DNA from: Nitzschia sp. DOCU1
Lineage: Eukaryota; Bacillariophyta; Bacillariophyceae; Bacillariales; Bacillariaceae
Length of the DNA: 64,000 nt
Direction of reading: 5' to 3'
NCBI GenBank assembly: GCA_951394045.1
Contig: OX595993.1
Coordinates: forward strand, 992,001 to 1,056,000
Numbering within the stretch: position 1 is the first letter of the stretch; each line of letters opens with the position of its first letter. The position numbers and the translations under genes are program-made. The notes beneath the pieces were generated by a model that saw only the letters and a program-made list of their open reading frames with translations, made no database searches and was not told the origin of the DNA. Positions 1-10,207 of this stretch are shown one piece after another.

Positions 1-1
1 G

Positions 2-562
2 AGCCCGGATCAGTCCGTGATTGTCTTGGCAAATGTATTTGGGTCCTTGCTAATCATCGAAGGGCTCATTAACTTTGTTCATGCTGGAGTTGTTTTCTTT
101 CAAACGGAACATGATTCCATGCTTTGCGTCTACATTTCGGGTTTTCTTGCCAGCTGGGTGGTGGGAGTTGCCATCATGTCGTATCCACACGAGACGGCGC
201 ACATTTTGTTGATTTGTGGGGCGGTATGGTTCTTAATATTTGGAATGTTGCAACTATTGGTGGCATCGATCTTTCGTGGCGCCCAAGTCCGGGGAGGTTC
301 CGATCTGCTTATTGGAGGGGTTGGTCTACTTTATGTCATTTTGGGATGTTTCTTCTTGGCCAATTTAGATGGAAGTGTCCGAATGCTCATGCGGATTCTC
401 GGTATTGTCACTACGCTCTTTGGGTGTCAGCTGTTTTATTTGGGACTCCGACTGTGGTATCTGACTTCGATTGCAGATGAACCCAGTGCCGTCGATGTAT
501 ACATAGCTGCGAGTCTCACCAACGAAGAAGAAAACAACCAAAAATTCTCAAGGGTTCTCTAG
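2..562 (+). CDS. HdeD/DUF308-like multi-pass membrane protein, 3' part only
   Basis: The frame is open from the window edge to the TAG at 560-562, so the 5' end lies outside; the GTG at 17 need not be the start. The visible ~186 residues hold about five hydrophobic segments in repeated blocks of the form G-hydrophobic-G-hydrophobic (GLLYVILGCFFLAN and ILGIVTTLFGCQLFYLGLRLW are two). This resembles the short membrane repeats of the HdeD/DUF308 family, acid-stress membrane proteins in bacteria that are also found in algae. The tail is polar (DEPSAVDVY to FSRVL) and probably cytosolic. The family call rests on pattern only; a generic multi-pass membrane protein is the alternative. Confidence 0.6.
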   Translation, partial: SPDQSVIVLANVFGSLLIIEGLINFVHAGVVFFQTEHDSMLCVYISGFLASWVVGVAIMSYPHETAHILLICGAVWFLIFGMLQLLVASIFRGAQVRGGSDLLIGGVGLLYVILGCFFLANLDGSVRMLMRILGIVTTLFGCQLFYLGLRLWYLTSIADEPSAVDVYIAASLTNEEENNQKFSRVL

Positions 563-2636
563 TATCATTTCGTTTTTGTTGGAATTGATTGAATTGTGAG
601 TGATCATTGTTGGTTTTGCTAAATCAGAGGATCGCTCTCGTCTGTACAATATATTATAAGTCTACTAGTCTAATTACTTTCTGCTCAGTCAACACAAGTA
701 CATCCCTGTATAACGAATGATGTAGATGCGGGCGGCTTTTGTCAGAATTGGAGGTCTGGGCAACTGGTTGCAAGTCATAAGAGGGCTTCTAGGCGGCAAA
801 ATTGACAATATTTATTGTTGCCAAGGGCTCAATTGGCACCTGGTGGTCCCCGTTATCGAAACTCGCATGGCCAGCTAAGTAGAAAGAGCCAGCAATATTA
901 CTCCTGCAAGAATGCCTTCGGGGTGCCATACGAGCAAACAAAGCGCACTGCGGCTGGGGGGATTCCTCATTCACCGAGCAGTCAAACTCGCTACGTACAG
1001 CTTCTGTAACAATGGAATAGTCGACCAAAGTTGTGCAAGAAGGAGGAGTCAGGTCATGCTCTCTAGCAATATTTTGTTTGTGCTGGATCTGTCAACCTTC
1101 ATTCATTAGCTTCTGTCTAGTAGAGTATCATAGAGCTATGCGATACCGGCAGACAAATCCGACTCCGACCCGAGACCTAAGAGCACGGGCTAAGTCCCGG
1201 TCAGACGGCCCGGCGTACAATTTTTTTCGAACTCTGACCCGCGCGCAAGGGCTAACTCCCCGATAAATTTTGTACGGAACAGAATCTGACGTACAGATCC
1301 GACCATCTGAACGAGGGGGACAGATCTCGCGTACAGAATTTTGACTCACACGACAGCAACAGCACAACGAATATTTTCACATTATCGCATTTAAAACTCA
1401 TCTCATCTCTACCACTATCCTTGCATCATCCACAATGATGAAGACCCCAAGGTCACCACAAGTAGCTAGCGGGTTAGGAGGTCAAATAAGTAGCACAACT
1501 AGCTAGGCGGTGATCGACTCGTTTGACTATGTCGCGCAGTTTCGACGCGCGAGAGCAGTTTGAACGAGCCGTTCTGTCATGGAGCGATAGCCCCTGCGCG
1601 CCCTCGTTCGAATTAATAGGTTATGAGACAAAAAATCGTGGTCGGTTGATTAGTTTGACCAAGAAACCGCGTACAGAAAAGGAATCTGTACGCGCAGTCT
1701 GACCGCGAGAGATAGCCCGTGCTGACGCGCAAGGAATGCCAGACACCCCCGTCTGTACGTCATCAGATTATCAGAATACGAGCTATCGATGCCAGAGCTC
1801 ACACGCCATCAATCATAAAGAAGGGGTGGATGGGTGTCTGTTCGCAATTGTAGCGTCTTCCCCATCTAACAAAGAAATGGTCGGGTTATTCCAACCGGGA
1901 TTCAAGTTGTCACACCCAAGACCTTTGTTCGGATGCCCAGGATCGAGGTTCTCTCTCTATAAGCTACCCACTCTCTTTGCCATCGCGGAAACCAAGTAAT
2001 GAGTTGTTGTGAGACGTGTTTTTGCGCTAATCCGTCCCAACGATTGCATGTATTCCTTATGCCTTGGATTGCATCGGTTCCCCATTCCTTCAATCAGAGC
2101 GTGGTTTCGCAGAAAGATTTATACCAAGTGTGAACTAACCTTTTAAAGGCGGCTTTAATCGTCTACCGGTAGAGTAGTACGGCAACATTGAACGTCGCGA
2201 AGATGCTCAATACGGCACCACGAGTCGTGCGTCGATCTTTGTAGATACAGTGTAGAGCCAATCTGGGGTTGGAGTTCTATCTAAGCTTAGTTCTCCAGTC
2301 AGAACGTCAAGAATGTAAATCGGCGGGCTTCCTGCCGACTATTTAGTGCACCTATGGCATAATCCCCATTCCACAAGACAAGGCAATCTTGAAGCAAAAG
2401 CTGAGTGGGACTTTCACATAAATGCTTAGCGACCCAACGCTGAACATTTATCAAACGACATGCGTCGAAGAACAACCAAGAAGAAAAGGCAGAACACTCC
2501 AGAAAAAGATAGTTCATACAATCAATCGTCGCGGAATGATAAGTTGATCCGTTTGAGCTCACAATTTCCAAGTACACCATTTTCAACAAGCACAGCCCCG
2601 AATTTGCAATAGCGAATAGCCTTTCAGTAGTTTCCA
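563..2636. other. Intergenic, no supported gene; CGTACAGA-rich stretch
   Basis: About 2 kb without a convincing gene: ORFs are below 90 codons, overlap each other on both strands and have no recognisable domain. Between about 1140 and 1760 the sequence is richer in GC and carries repeated CGTACAGA or its complement TCTGTACG (near 1291, 1330, 1669, 1687 and 1752), with paired phrases such as TCTGACCCGCGCG and TCTGACCGCGAGAG. It looks like the remains of a repeat. A perfect CTACCGGTAG palindrome lies at 2163-2172. Confidence 0.5.
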
Positions 2637-2945
2637 ATGATTGCTCCCTCCAGTCAACACTTGGATATTCCAGATGAGTTCATCTGTCCACTCACTTTGC
2701 AAGTCTTTGAAGATCCTATCATGACAAGGACCGGGCTTTCCTTCGAACGAAAGGCAATTCTCGAGTGGCTGATCGAAGAAGGTCGAGCAACTTGCCCCAT
2801 CACAAGAACTCCTTTGTTCCCATCCATGATGGTTCCCAACGTTGCACTTCGACTGCGGATCCAGCATTGGCGGCATGGTCTGATGCAAAGTGTCCGGGGT
2901 CTTGAAACACAACGGGACGGCGCTACCATTCTCTCCTGTTACTGA
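2637..2945 (+). CDS. Small U-box domain protein (putative E3 ubiquitin ligase)
   Basis: A 102-residue protein. Residues ~10-80 match the U-box: the opening IPDEFICPLTLQVFEDPIM, then TRTGLSFERKAILEWL, CPITRTPL, and the closing P-N-x-ALR. U-boxes fold like RING fingers without zinc and recruit ubiquitin-loaded E2 enzymes. The domain takes up almost the whole protein, so no substrate-binding region is visible. The last ~20 residues are not conserved-looking, and a downstream CAG at about 2966-2968 could be a splice acceptor giving a different C terminus. The start is the first ATG (2637). The domain is clear; the role is inferred from family. Confidence 0.8.
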   Translation: MIAPSSQHLDIPDEFICPLTLQVFEDPIMTRTGLSFERKAILEWLIEEGRATCPITRTPLFPSMMVPNVALRLRIQHWRHGLMQSVRGLETQRDGATILSCY

Positions 2946-3134
2946 CCGAGGTATTGGGGTTTCCGCAGGCATTTCGAGCGCCAATAGACCACCATCGTTT
3001 TCTTCAATGAATCAACACGCCTCCATCATCATACGGGAACAATCACGCATCATAAACAGTAGAGTAAAACACCAAACGTAGACCTTTTTGCGCATCGGCA
3101 ACTGTCAATTCGCCTCCAGCGGAGAAACATATGG

Positions 3135-4206
3135 TCATTGCATGGCATAGGAAAAGGCTGCCGCCGTGAAGCATAGTACAGACCCTGTCCAAGCCAAGGT
3201 GCGCTGTACTCGGGCTCCCGATTGGACGGCGTCCGACCAATCTAGCTCATGCTCCTGTACACGGATCGCACTAGCAATAGCCGCCAAGGCCCAAGACACC
3301 GTGATACCATACACTGCTGTGGAGACACCAAAGATTGTGATTCCAACTCCCAAGACAGTTCCCAATACAACACTCGAGTGGCCCACGGCGACAAGGGATA
3401 AATCTGGGACATTTCTATCCATAGCAATACTTCCATTGAGATTGACTAGTGTCGCCGCGCTAGTCCAACCTTTTGATAAGAAAAGAAAGGGTTCGTAACG
3501 AACGGAGGGGTTATTGAGCCTTTCGATACGATACATGTGATAGTTTCAACAAGCGAATTGCTGCTTTTTCGGAAAACTTACCAAAACGAGTGGCGAGAGG
3601 GACATAGAACCAGGAATCACGAGCCGGGATGTATGACAAGGCATAGGCCGCGCCCCCGAGCATGAAACAGCTCACAAATCGATGCCATCCTTCATCGTAG
3701 GACGGTCGAAAGGATGCACACCAAAGAGATTGGAGTAGGTTCGCGGCTACAAAAGGGACCGATGCCAAGGTTAACGATTTGTCGAGTTTGGCGGCTGGAA
3801 CAAATTGAGCGACCACAAAGACAGCCTCTCCAAGATAGATAAATGCCCAGATGGCAAACGCCCACGCAGCAGGTCGGACCAGCGTACGATCTCTCAGTTC
3901 CAGGGAAGAACGTTCTGCTGGCTCTCGTGGCTGTGGTACCAAAGGCGAAGATTCACCTGGTGCATCGTGGTCGTCGTCATCCGAGGAAGCCGTAGGATCG
4001 TTGTCCATTTCGAGGCTACGAGCTTGTTGTGCGCTGTCAATCCGACCCGGAACCATCACGGCAACTACGTTCATAACAAATGCCAAAACATTCAGCACTT
4101 TCAAGAGGCCAAGCGGCAATTGGGGGACGAGTGGGAATCCAAGCACAATTGCGAGACCCGTAGTGGCCACGATAGGCGGCTTGTTGAGCGACTCGACGAA
4201 GCTCAT
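3135..4206 (-). CDS. TspO/MBR-like multi-pass membrane protein, two exons
   Basis: Exon 1 is 4206-3582 and exon 2 is 3469-3135, giving 319 residues. The 112-bp intron (3470-3581) has donor GTAAGT and acceptor AG after a pyrimidine-rich stretch, and it joins ...TRF-G to WTSAATLVNLN without a frame break. There are two N-terminal hydrophobic segments, then an acidic linker (residues ~75-105, rich in D/S/P), then about five more membrane segments. RPAAWAFAIWAFIYLGE and the RFGWTSAATLVNLN junction resemble the P-x-W-A-F-x-IW-x-x-IY and GW-x-x-A-x-x-VN signatures of TspO/translocator-type proteins. The linker and N-terminal extension are unusual for TspO. The membrane-protein call is firm, the family call moderate. 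A TGACGTCA site lies ~210 bp upstream. Confidence 0.7.
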
Positions 4207-4416
4207 TTCCAGTCTTCAGCCCTGCCGGATGAATGAGCCAACGATTCTCCTCACTTTGGAAGGCTAATGGAGCGACAACCCCCAAGGATTGCAGTGTGAT
4301 AAAGTGGTCGCCTACTGCTATTAGAGGCGATAGATGAAAGGAGCCATGGCGAGGTGTCACGCTGCTACTGGGGATCTTGCGTAAGACATGAAGACAGACT
4401 GAGGAAGAAAGGAGGT

Positions 4417-4424
4417 TGACGTCA
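4417..4424. promoter_or_regulatory. Perfect CRE palindrome upstream of the TspO-like gene
   Basis: TGACGTCA lies ~210 bp upstream of the ATG at 4206. CRE-type sites bind bZIP factors and control CO2/cAMP-responsive genes in diatoms. Function here is inferred from the motif and its position. Confidence 0.35.
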
Positions 4425-5044
4425 TCGACCGATGGCCTGCCGCCCATCGCGCCTCTTTACGAACTCTTGGATGATAGAGCGGAAAGGAAAGAGGGCGGAG
4501 CAGTTTAGCTGTCCGTCATTATTTCGTCTGTCTGTCATTCAGACTATTAATATCAACCCTATTACATACATTAGTTTAGGTATGCATACCGATCCCAACA
4601 TTGCATCTCGTTGTTGGGAGAGAGAGATCGGCAAATTTTCCACACTGACGGATGAGATTTTGATTAGCTCGATTCCGCGCGAAGCGCGGAATCATTTTCT
4701 GGTAAACTGAGATCCTTGCTACCTGGTAATCTTCTTGCCGAGACAGCCACGAGGATCGCTTTGGATCTCTCTGAAAGATCTGTAAGCTGCATGCTCCTCG
4801 AGCTGTATGACTACATTCACTCAACGAATAACACCACTACTCTAGCTAGCTAGATCTGCGAGAGCAATAGCGATGCCAGCCACATCACTGCTAATGTTCT
4901 TGCTCTGTCTTGTTATGTTACTAATTGACTATAGCGGCGGGGGCGTCGGCGTCAACGACGCCAGTGCTAGCCAGAGCATTATCATTAACATTACGCTAAT
5001 TCATGGCCCCAGTAGACGATGCAAGTACTATCGGTAGCTAGTAG
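4425..5044. other. Intergenic, nothing recognised
   Basis: AT-balanced DNA with short ORFs only. I see no domain, RNA gene or mobile-element terminus. Confidence 0.4.
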
Positions 5045-5335
5045 AGCACGCGCTTTCGTCACACTAGATTTCGCAATGCACGCTTTTCGGAGCACAATAT
5101 TTCATAAGACGCGATTTCGCACCACTCGCTTTCGTAACACTACGCGATTTCCTAAGACTTCACAAGACGCAATTTCGCAAAACAAGATTTCATAAGAAGC
5201 CATTTCGCACCACAACGCGATTTCGCAGGATGCGCTTTCGTAACTCCAGGTGATTTCCCGAGATTTCACAACACGCAGTTTCGTAACACACTATTTTGCA
5301 ACCACGCGATTTCGGAACAGCCGCATTCGCCACTG
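5045..5335. repeat. Degenerate interspersed short-repeat cluster (TTTCGYAACAC core)
   Basis: About 290 bp made of ~15-17 degenerate copies of a core such as CGCGATTTCGCACCAC or CGCTTTCGTAACAC, spaced ~15-22 bp apart and all in the same orientation. The copies vary too much for a young tandem satellite and are too regular for chance. No ORF follows the repeat. Confidence 0.65.
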
Positions 5336-5666
5336 TTTTGGCTATTGTTGTGTTATTGTGCGTGGTTCGGAAGCAACGCGATGCGCGGGTGAAGCTAAAT
5401 TCGTAGCTCTGGGAGATGTATCAACGTCAGATTTCTCCCCTTGATGTTCCCCCCAACAAGAACCGCACACTCTGTTCTTCCGTCGCCACTTCGACAAGGT
5501 GTTTGTTAATCTGAGTGGCTTGCTAAGCGATCACCTTCAATGTTCTTTAAGTAAATAAGTAGCAAAAAATTGTTGATACACGGCGTAGAATGGCTACGGG
5601 ACACAAGTACCAGGTCAGGGAAAAATGTCATGTCTTTGCCTACATTGATACACCGACAGGATGCGG
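5336..5666. other. Intergenic, nothing recognised
   Basis: No ORF with a recognisable domain. The short ORF beginning at 5590 runs into the downstream palindromic repeat and is not supported as a gene. Confidence 0.4.
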
Positions 5667-5822
5667 ATTTTGCGTAGATATGGTTCATACCTATGTACTA
5701 GAACCCACAACATTGTGGGTAGGGCTAGCGCAAGATGTAGGTGCGCGCGTGCCGAACCCACAAAGTTGTGGGTTTGGCACGCGCGTTTCGTAGATATGGT
5801 TTATACCTAAAAAGCATATGCT
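5667..5822. repeat. Palindromic repeat, copy 1
   Basis: This 156-bp unit recurs at 6404-6562. It is bounded by direct repeats of GTAGATATGGTTyATACCTA (about 5673 and 5789). Inside are a small hairpin, ACCCACAA-CA-TTGTGGGT (5703-5720), and a large near-perfect hairpin (about 5744-5784) with ~19-bp arms and an AG loop, containing one G:T pair. ORFs here are a by-product of the repeat. Confidence 0.75.
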
Positions 5823-6403
5823 AATAATGGGTGGCAAGCGCGCTAAATAATTGTCGCAGGATGACCACGCGGTGGCCTTCTACTAACAAACAACAACTAC
5901 CAGTTTGACAATTCCGAATGAAAGTTTTGCTTTTCTTGTCGCTGGGAATTCCATCTCATCGACTTGTCGAAGTTTTGAATTGTCGCTGGCTAGGAGCAGC
6001 AGATAGCAGTAGCATCCCAAATGATGAGCGCACATAGGAAATTGAAAATCAACCCGGCGTCATGCAATCCAATGATCGAGCATCGACTGGTCCATCTGCA
6101 GCATGTCATATGGACAATTGCAAATTGCTGTCACAGGAGCCCATCATCCCAAATGATACTCCTCCAGCAGCTGGAAAATGATCGACCAGTGTCCATAAAA
6201 GAAGGGGCACCAAGAAATGAGAGACTTCATGCAAGGCTCCAAAGACAAAGTTCTAAAGGAGAGGAGACTCGACCATTGATCGGAGGAAAATGAAGGTGCG
6301 GTGCTTTGGTCATTATCGTAGGAGCGAGCGGGAGTCCGATGTTGTCTTTTTATACATGACTTGAGACCATAATAAAAGGCGGGCGCGGATCCCAAAGGAC
6401 TTA
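5823..6403. other. Spacer between the two palindromic repeats
   Basis: About 580 bp without a supported gene; a 90-codon ORF (6021-6293) has no recognisable features. The phrase CATCCCAAATGATrmtcc occurs twice (about 6014 and 6146). Confidence 0.4.
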
Positions 6404-6562
6404 ATTTTGCGTAGATATGGTTCATACCTCTATGTACTAGAACCCACAACATTGTGGGTAGGGCTAGCGCGAGATGTAGGTGCGCGCGTGCCGAACCGAC
6501 AAAGTTGTCGGTTTGGCACGCGCATTTTTCGTAGATATGGTTTATACCTAGAAAGCATATCC
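6404..6562. repeat. Palindromic repeat, copy 2
   Basis: The second copy of the repeat at 5667-5822, same orientation, ~95% alike by eye. The large hairpin lies at about 6483-6523. One base pair of the stem is swapped relative to copy 1 (AACCC/GGGTT in copy 1, AACCG/CGGTT in copy 2), so pairing is kept. An inverted piece of the stem (ACAACTTTGTCGG) follows at about 6564. Confidence 0.75.
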
Positions 6563-6889
6563 TACAACTTTGTCGGACCGGTGCACTCAGTACAAAATCT
6601 ACTTATGATTGCCGTAGAAATATTCCTCGATTCCTAGTGTATCAAAGTTTTGCCTGTGTATCAAAACGGGACTGCACTTATGGGGACGGTATTTTCTCGC
6701 GCCACCTCAGCAAACAGCTACCGTAATTTACGTAAAGAAATAAGCACCGTTTAGATATAAGCACTGCACGATTCCTATGTACATTCTGCAGGCTGGCCGG
6801 TGTGAACTTACCTTAAGATTCCGGATTCCATTTCACCAAGATTCCATGTTCCACATCCATGACTGCACTGTGCAGGACCCAACCGATGC

Positions 6890-7428
6890 GTGGGAGCACA
6901 AAATTTTGTGACACAAAAGTTGACAATGGCAGAAGATTTCTCTGGTGCTTTGGTGATGATTTGTGGCATTGCAAGCCCATCTCTTGGCTGCAACTGCGAA
7001 CACCATCCTATCTGTGGTTCTCAGGTGCATCTGGATATGCTTCTTAGGATCAAATCCATCGTAGTTAAGGCAGGTAAGTCGAAAAATGGTAGAGGGTCTC
7101 CTATTTTCATCATTAAAATCTCACCATCTTCTATCTATCAGATAACAACGAATATAGGTCCATTTTAGCGGCTATATGGGTTACTGAGGGAGAGAATCGA
7201 TGCATTGTCGGTCACCTACCAGAAGTTTACAAAGAATACAAGAAGAATCTCGAGGGAAGGCTTGCTCAAGTTATCACAAATTACAGCAGCTCCAAGGATG
7301 CCAACAAGATTGCATTTTCGAATGCAAGGGACGGGGTTTGCCATGCAATCCTGGTAGACAAAGTTGTTCCTGGTGATGAAGTATTGGATTCCATTGTTAC
7401 TTTAGTTGATAGTAATGTAGATGAATGA
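6890..7428 (+). CDS. HIRAN-like accessory protein of the DNA transposon, two exons
   Basis: Exon 1 is 6890-7073 and exon 2 is 7142-7428 (156 residues; a second ATG at 6926 would give 144). The 68-bp intron (7074-7141) has donor GTAAGT and acceptor CTATCAG; splicing makes a GAT codon and keeps the frame. The protein has a Cys/His cluster (C-N-C-E-H-H-P-I-C-G) at ~residues 38-47, then a block ending in ENRCIVGHLPEVY and later GRLAQVI. The D-N-x-E-Y...IW-V...VGHLP pattern resembles the HIRAN fold (NPYDxxAI...VGYLP), a DNA-binding module. To my recollection, similar short proteins with C-x-C-x2-H...CG are common in protist transposons. A role in target or DNA-end recognition is inference. Confidence 0.72.
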
Positions 7429-7494
7429 ATTCTAAGTAGATTTTGAAATCACAAACTGTAACAACTTTCTTCCTATCATCACTACAATCGCGAT

Positions 7495-8679
7495 TTAATC
7501 TTCATCTACAAAGTAACTGAAGTGGCTCTTGCGCCAGGCATTCCTAACAGTGTCAGCTTGGATTGAATCCCAGCTATCAGCTACCCAGCTTGATCCCAGC
7601 TGGCGAGAGGCACTCACAAAGGTAGCTCTGTCTGCTCCTTGTTGCAACATCCAACTCCACCATTTCGACCTTACACGGTCCTTGAAAGGCTTCCCAATGC
7701 CAACATCAACAGGCTGCACCATAGCAGTGCATCCTGCGGGGATTTTGTATGGGGTGATCCCCAAATCCTCCATTCTGTCACGAACTGTCTCTGTCCAATG
7801 AGCAGAAAATTGATCCAAAAGTAAGATGCAGGGCACCCCAACCGCCCTTTCTTGAAGGTATGGCACTAGAACACGGTCAATATAATCAACCATGTTAGTC
7901 TCATCTTGCCAGGCCTTCTTCTGGCAGCAAAGGACAACTCTATTCCCGTTTGGGTTCACTGGAAGCTCCCTCTGGGCAATCCTCCCATTTCTCTCCCCCT
8001 TGAAGATGAGATAGGGTTTGAGCTTGTCACCGTTGGCAGCAATGGTGACAGAGACTGTAAAACGAGTCCCTGACTCACTTGTTTTCCTACCATTGACTGT
8101 GCTCTCTCCCTGGATGTTCAGGGTCGTCAATGGCGCCATGGAGAGGTACATAGGGGTCTGGTCCATGTTGAGAACAAATGGTTGCTGGACGTTCGGAGCA
8201 CTGACAATTGGCCTCATGACGTCCAACCACTGCTGGGCTTGGATCACTAACTCAGCTGGGTCTGTTTGAGACATGTGAGTGATCCTCCTGATCCTAAAGC
8301 TGTTCTTCAAGCAAAGGCGCCGGATTGTGTGGTACTGCTGTGAAGAAGGCAAATTGTTGAAGGCAACATTCAATTCGCAAGCCTTCACCACAAGATGCTT
8401 GTACGACAATGGCACTCCAGCATCTCGCATTTCAAGGGCCCAAGTCATGATTTCTTCTTCTAGATCTTGCAGACGTCCAGGCCTACCCTTGTTCAAGCTC
8501 TTTGAAGATCGCCTGCTCCTTGCAAGCTGCTGGATCATGGCCTGCCATTTTCGAATTTGGACACCCTGAACGTTGTGCAATCGCCCTATGCTCCTCAGAG
8601 ACTCACCATTGGCAAGCCTTTGATTGGCATCTTGAATAATTGCGAGCTTTTGGCTAGTGGTGAATGATTGGCGACCCAT
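7495..8679 (-). CDS. DDE-superfamily transposase, pogo/Tigger type
   Basis: 394 residues from the first ATG at 8679; the open frame runs further upstream but without an ATG. The N-terminal ~120 residues hold two helix-turn-helix-like DNA-binding regions (SFTTSQKLAIIQDANQRL, then the LEEEIMTWALEMR CENP-B/Tc5-like part after GRPGR). The catalytic core follows with VLNMDQTPMYL (first Asp), CILLLDQFSAHW (second Asp) and the C-terminal MVQPVDVGIGKPFKDRVR (third Asp), so a DDD triad typical of pogo. All three acidic residues are present and no stop interrupts the frame. It faces the accessory gene tail to tail with 66 bp between stops. Confidence 0.93.
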   Translation of the reverse strand: MGRQSFTTSQKLAIIQDANQRLANGESLRSIGRLHNVQGVQIRKWQAMIQQLARSRRSSKSLNKGRPGRLQDLEEEIMTWALEMRDAGVPLSYKHLVVKACELNVAFNNLPSSQQYHTIRRLCLKNSFRIRRITHMSQTDPAELVIQAQQWLDVMRPIVSAPNVQQPFVLNMDQTPMYLSMAPLTTLNIQGESTVNGRKTSESGTRFTVSVTIAANGDKLKPYLIFKGERNGRIAQRELPVNPNGNRVVLCCQKKAWQDETNMVDYIDRVLVPYLQERAVGVPCILLLDQFSAHWTETVRDRMEDLGITPYKIPAGCTAMVQPVDVGIGKPFKDRVRSKWWSWMLQQGADRATFVSASRQLGSSWVADSWDSIQADTVRNAWRKSHFSYFVDED

Positions 8680-9026
8680 TTTCAAGGAGCATTGAGTTGT
8701 GAAAATGAGTTTGCACTTTTGATGGGCTCCCACATTTCCGGATGTGAGTTTTGAATCACGGACCGTTATCAAGTCATGATGGAATCCCTATGTGATCTTA
8801 CGGATCAAGTTATTTTACTCCTACAGGTCTACATACGAGCATAAATTTGAATAAAGCTGTAAGCACCGCGCGCCATGCGCTGTACATTTGGTGCTTATAT
8901 CTTTACGTAAATTACGGTAGTGCGGTAAACTAAAAAATCGGAGAACTTAGGGGGCAACGGTTAACAACAGGGGAACTGTTAATTTAGAGGGGAATAGCGG
9001 TTTTGACACATTTCCCTGCGTACCAT

Positions 9027-9122
9027 ACTTATGCTAAATTTGAAGCTCTGCGTGGAATACTTACGCTAAATTTGAAGCTCTGCGTGGAATACTTATGCTA
9101 AGTTCCAAGCACTGCGCGCCGA
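9027..9122. repeat. Three tandem 32-bp units
   Basis: Units at 9027-9058, 9059-9090 and 9091-9122, each beginning ACTTAyGCTAAATTTGAAGC. The first two differ by one base and the third has several changes. Confidence 0.85.
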
Positions 9123-9460
9123 ATCAATTTCGACCTCCATAGTATTTTTCATTTCCCCATCCGTCAGTGTGGCAAGTTAGGCCATTTCTATAGGGTATGG
9201 AAATCGCGACGGGGGAATTCTGCATTTACCGCGCGCGGGGCCGTCCCCGGAACCAATATTTCCCTTTCCGCGGTGCCAAAAATCGCGTTTCTATAGCGGT
9301 CCAAACTGGTCGGATTTACGGGAGCTGCAAGTCATGGTGCGATACTAGCTAGAGTCAGTCGCTATTGATAGAGTCTCTACTGCTACTCATCGAACTGTTG
9401 TCTGCTTCCATGTCAAATCCCAGGGTCCTGTATTGAACTACCGGTAGCCCAGAAGCCGAC

Positions 9461-9704
9461 GCAACAGATTCCTGCAATTCATTTCAAACGTAGCATTGTT
9501 GGGACGAATTCATAGTGTCCTTCCGTTCTTCCCATTAGGCATCCTGGTCTCATATTTGCTGCAGGCTGATTATTAGGTATGCAGAGATGCAACAGATTCC
9601 TGCAATTCATTTCAAACGTAGCATTGTTGGGACGAATTCATAGTGTCCTTCCGTTCCCATTAGGCATCCTGGCCTCATATTTGCTGCAGGCTGATTATTA
9701 AGTA
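9461..9704. repeat. Tandem duplication, 128-bp unit
   Basis: Unit 1 starts at 9461 and unit 2 at 9589, both with GCAACAGATTCCTGCAATTC. The second copy lacks a few bases (CTTC after TTCCGTT) and ends near 9704. No gene is involved. Confidence 0.85.
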
Positions 9705-10207
9705 TGCGGAAGAAGAGAATAAAAGCTGCCAAGCAAGCCATCATGGTAGAGTGATAACTTGGAGAACAGCAAGCAAAAGAGGCTCGAAACGAAGAAGAGC
9801 CCCGTGGTTCTCTGACAGATAGCATTTCATCTGAAGAATAATGAAAATACCTTTTCGTCTGAAACAACTCTCACTATCGTATGATGTAGCTCCTGCTGTT
9901 GATTGCTGGGTATGCTCTGTGGCATTAAGTCAATTGCTGTCGATGCAATGCAGCAGCAGCACTGCTTCTTCTTGACTGCCATGGAATCCTTGCAACAACA
10001 CACAAGGCGACATTTTAAAAGCCATTCGTTGAACACTTGGCAATTCGGCAGCAGCAGGGCCATCATCATCACGACATCATTCATCATTTTAATCTCATCT
10101 CGTCTGCTGCAATGCCGGTGGATAGAGTGTTGTCTGTTGTTGAAAGAGGATTGTATTGTGTTATTGTTGTTGTTGATGATGATGGACGTGGCCGTCGCTA
10201 ATGCTGG

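Larger units (their letters stand above)
6719..8919. mobile_element. Complete pogo/Tigger-type DNA transposon with TA target duplication and two genes
   Basis: Terminal inverted repeats lie at 6721-6748 and 8890-8917: both read CCGTAATTTACGTAAAGA inward, then differ at one base and agree again over ATAAGCACC. Each is flanked by TA (6719-6720 and 8918-8919), the target duplication of Tc1/mariner/pogo elements. The body is ~2.2 kb. Inside, a transposase on the minus strand (7495-8679) converges with a two-exon gene on the plus strand (6890-7428). ATAAGCAC recurs just inside both termini (about 6756 and, as GTAAGCAC, 8860) and may be subterminal transposase binding sites. Both reading frames are open, so the copy could be active. 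Confidence 0.88.
8920..10207. other. Gene-free stretch with tandem repeats, left of Gypsy-1
   Basis: No convincing gene. Besides the repeats listed separately (9027-9122 and 9461-9704), the part at 9180-9310 shares collinear words with 16080-16200 in inverted orientation (CTATAGAAA, CGCGATTTCCATACC). The 9903-10265 ORF runs into the LTR and is low complexity. Confidence 0.45.

Noticed and set aside
5045..5335. CRISPR array
   Set aside because: Repeats are degenerate, short and unevenly spaced, and the DNA is eukaryotic with introns.
5590..6637. Two similar ORFs sharing VLEPTTLWVGLAxDVGARVP
   Set aside because: They are read through the two copies of the palindromic repeat; similarity follows from the DNA repeat, and frames are not otherwise gene-like.
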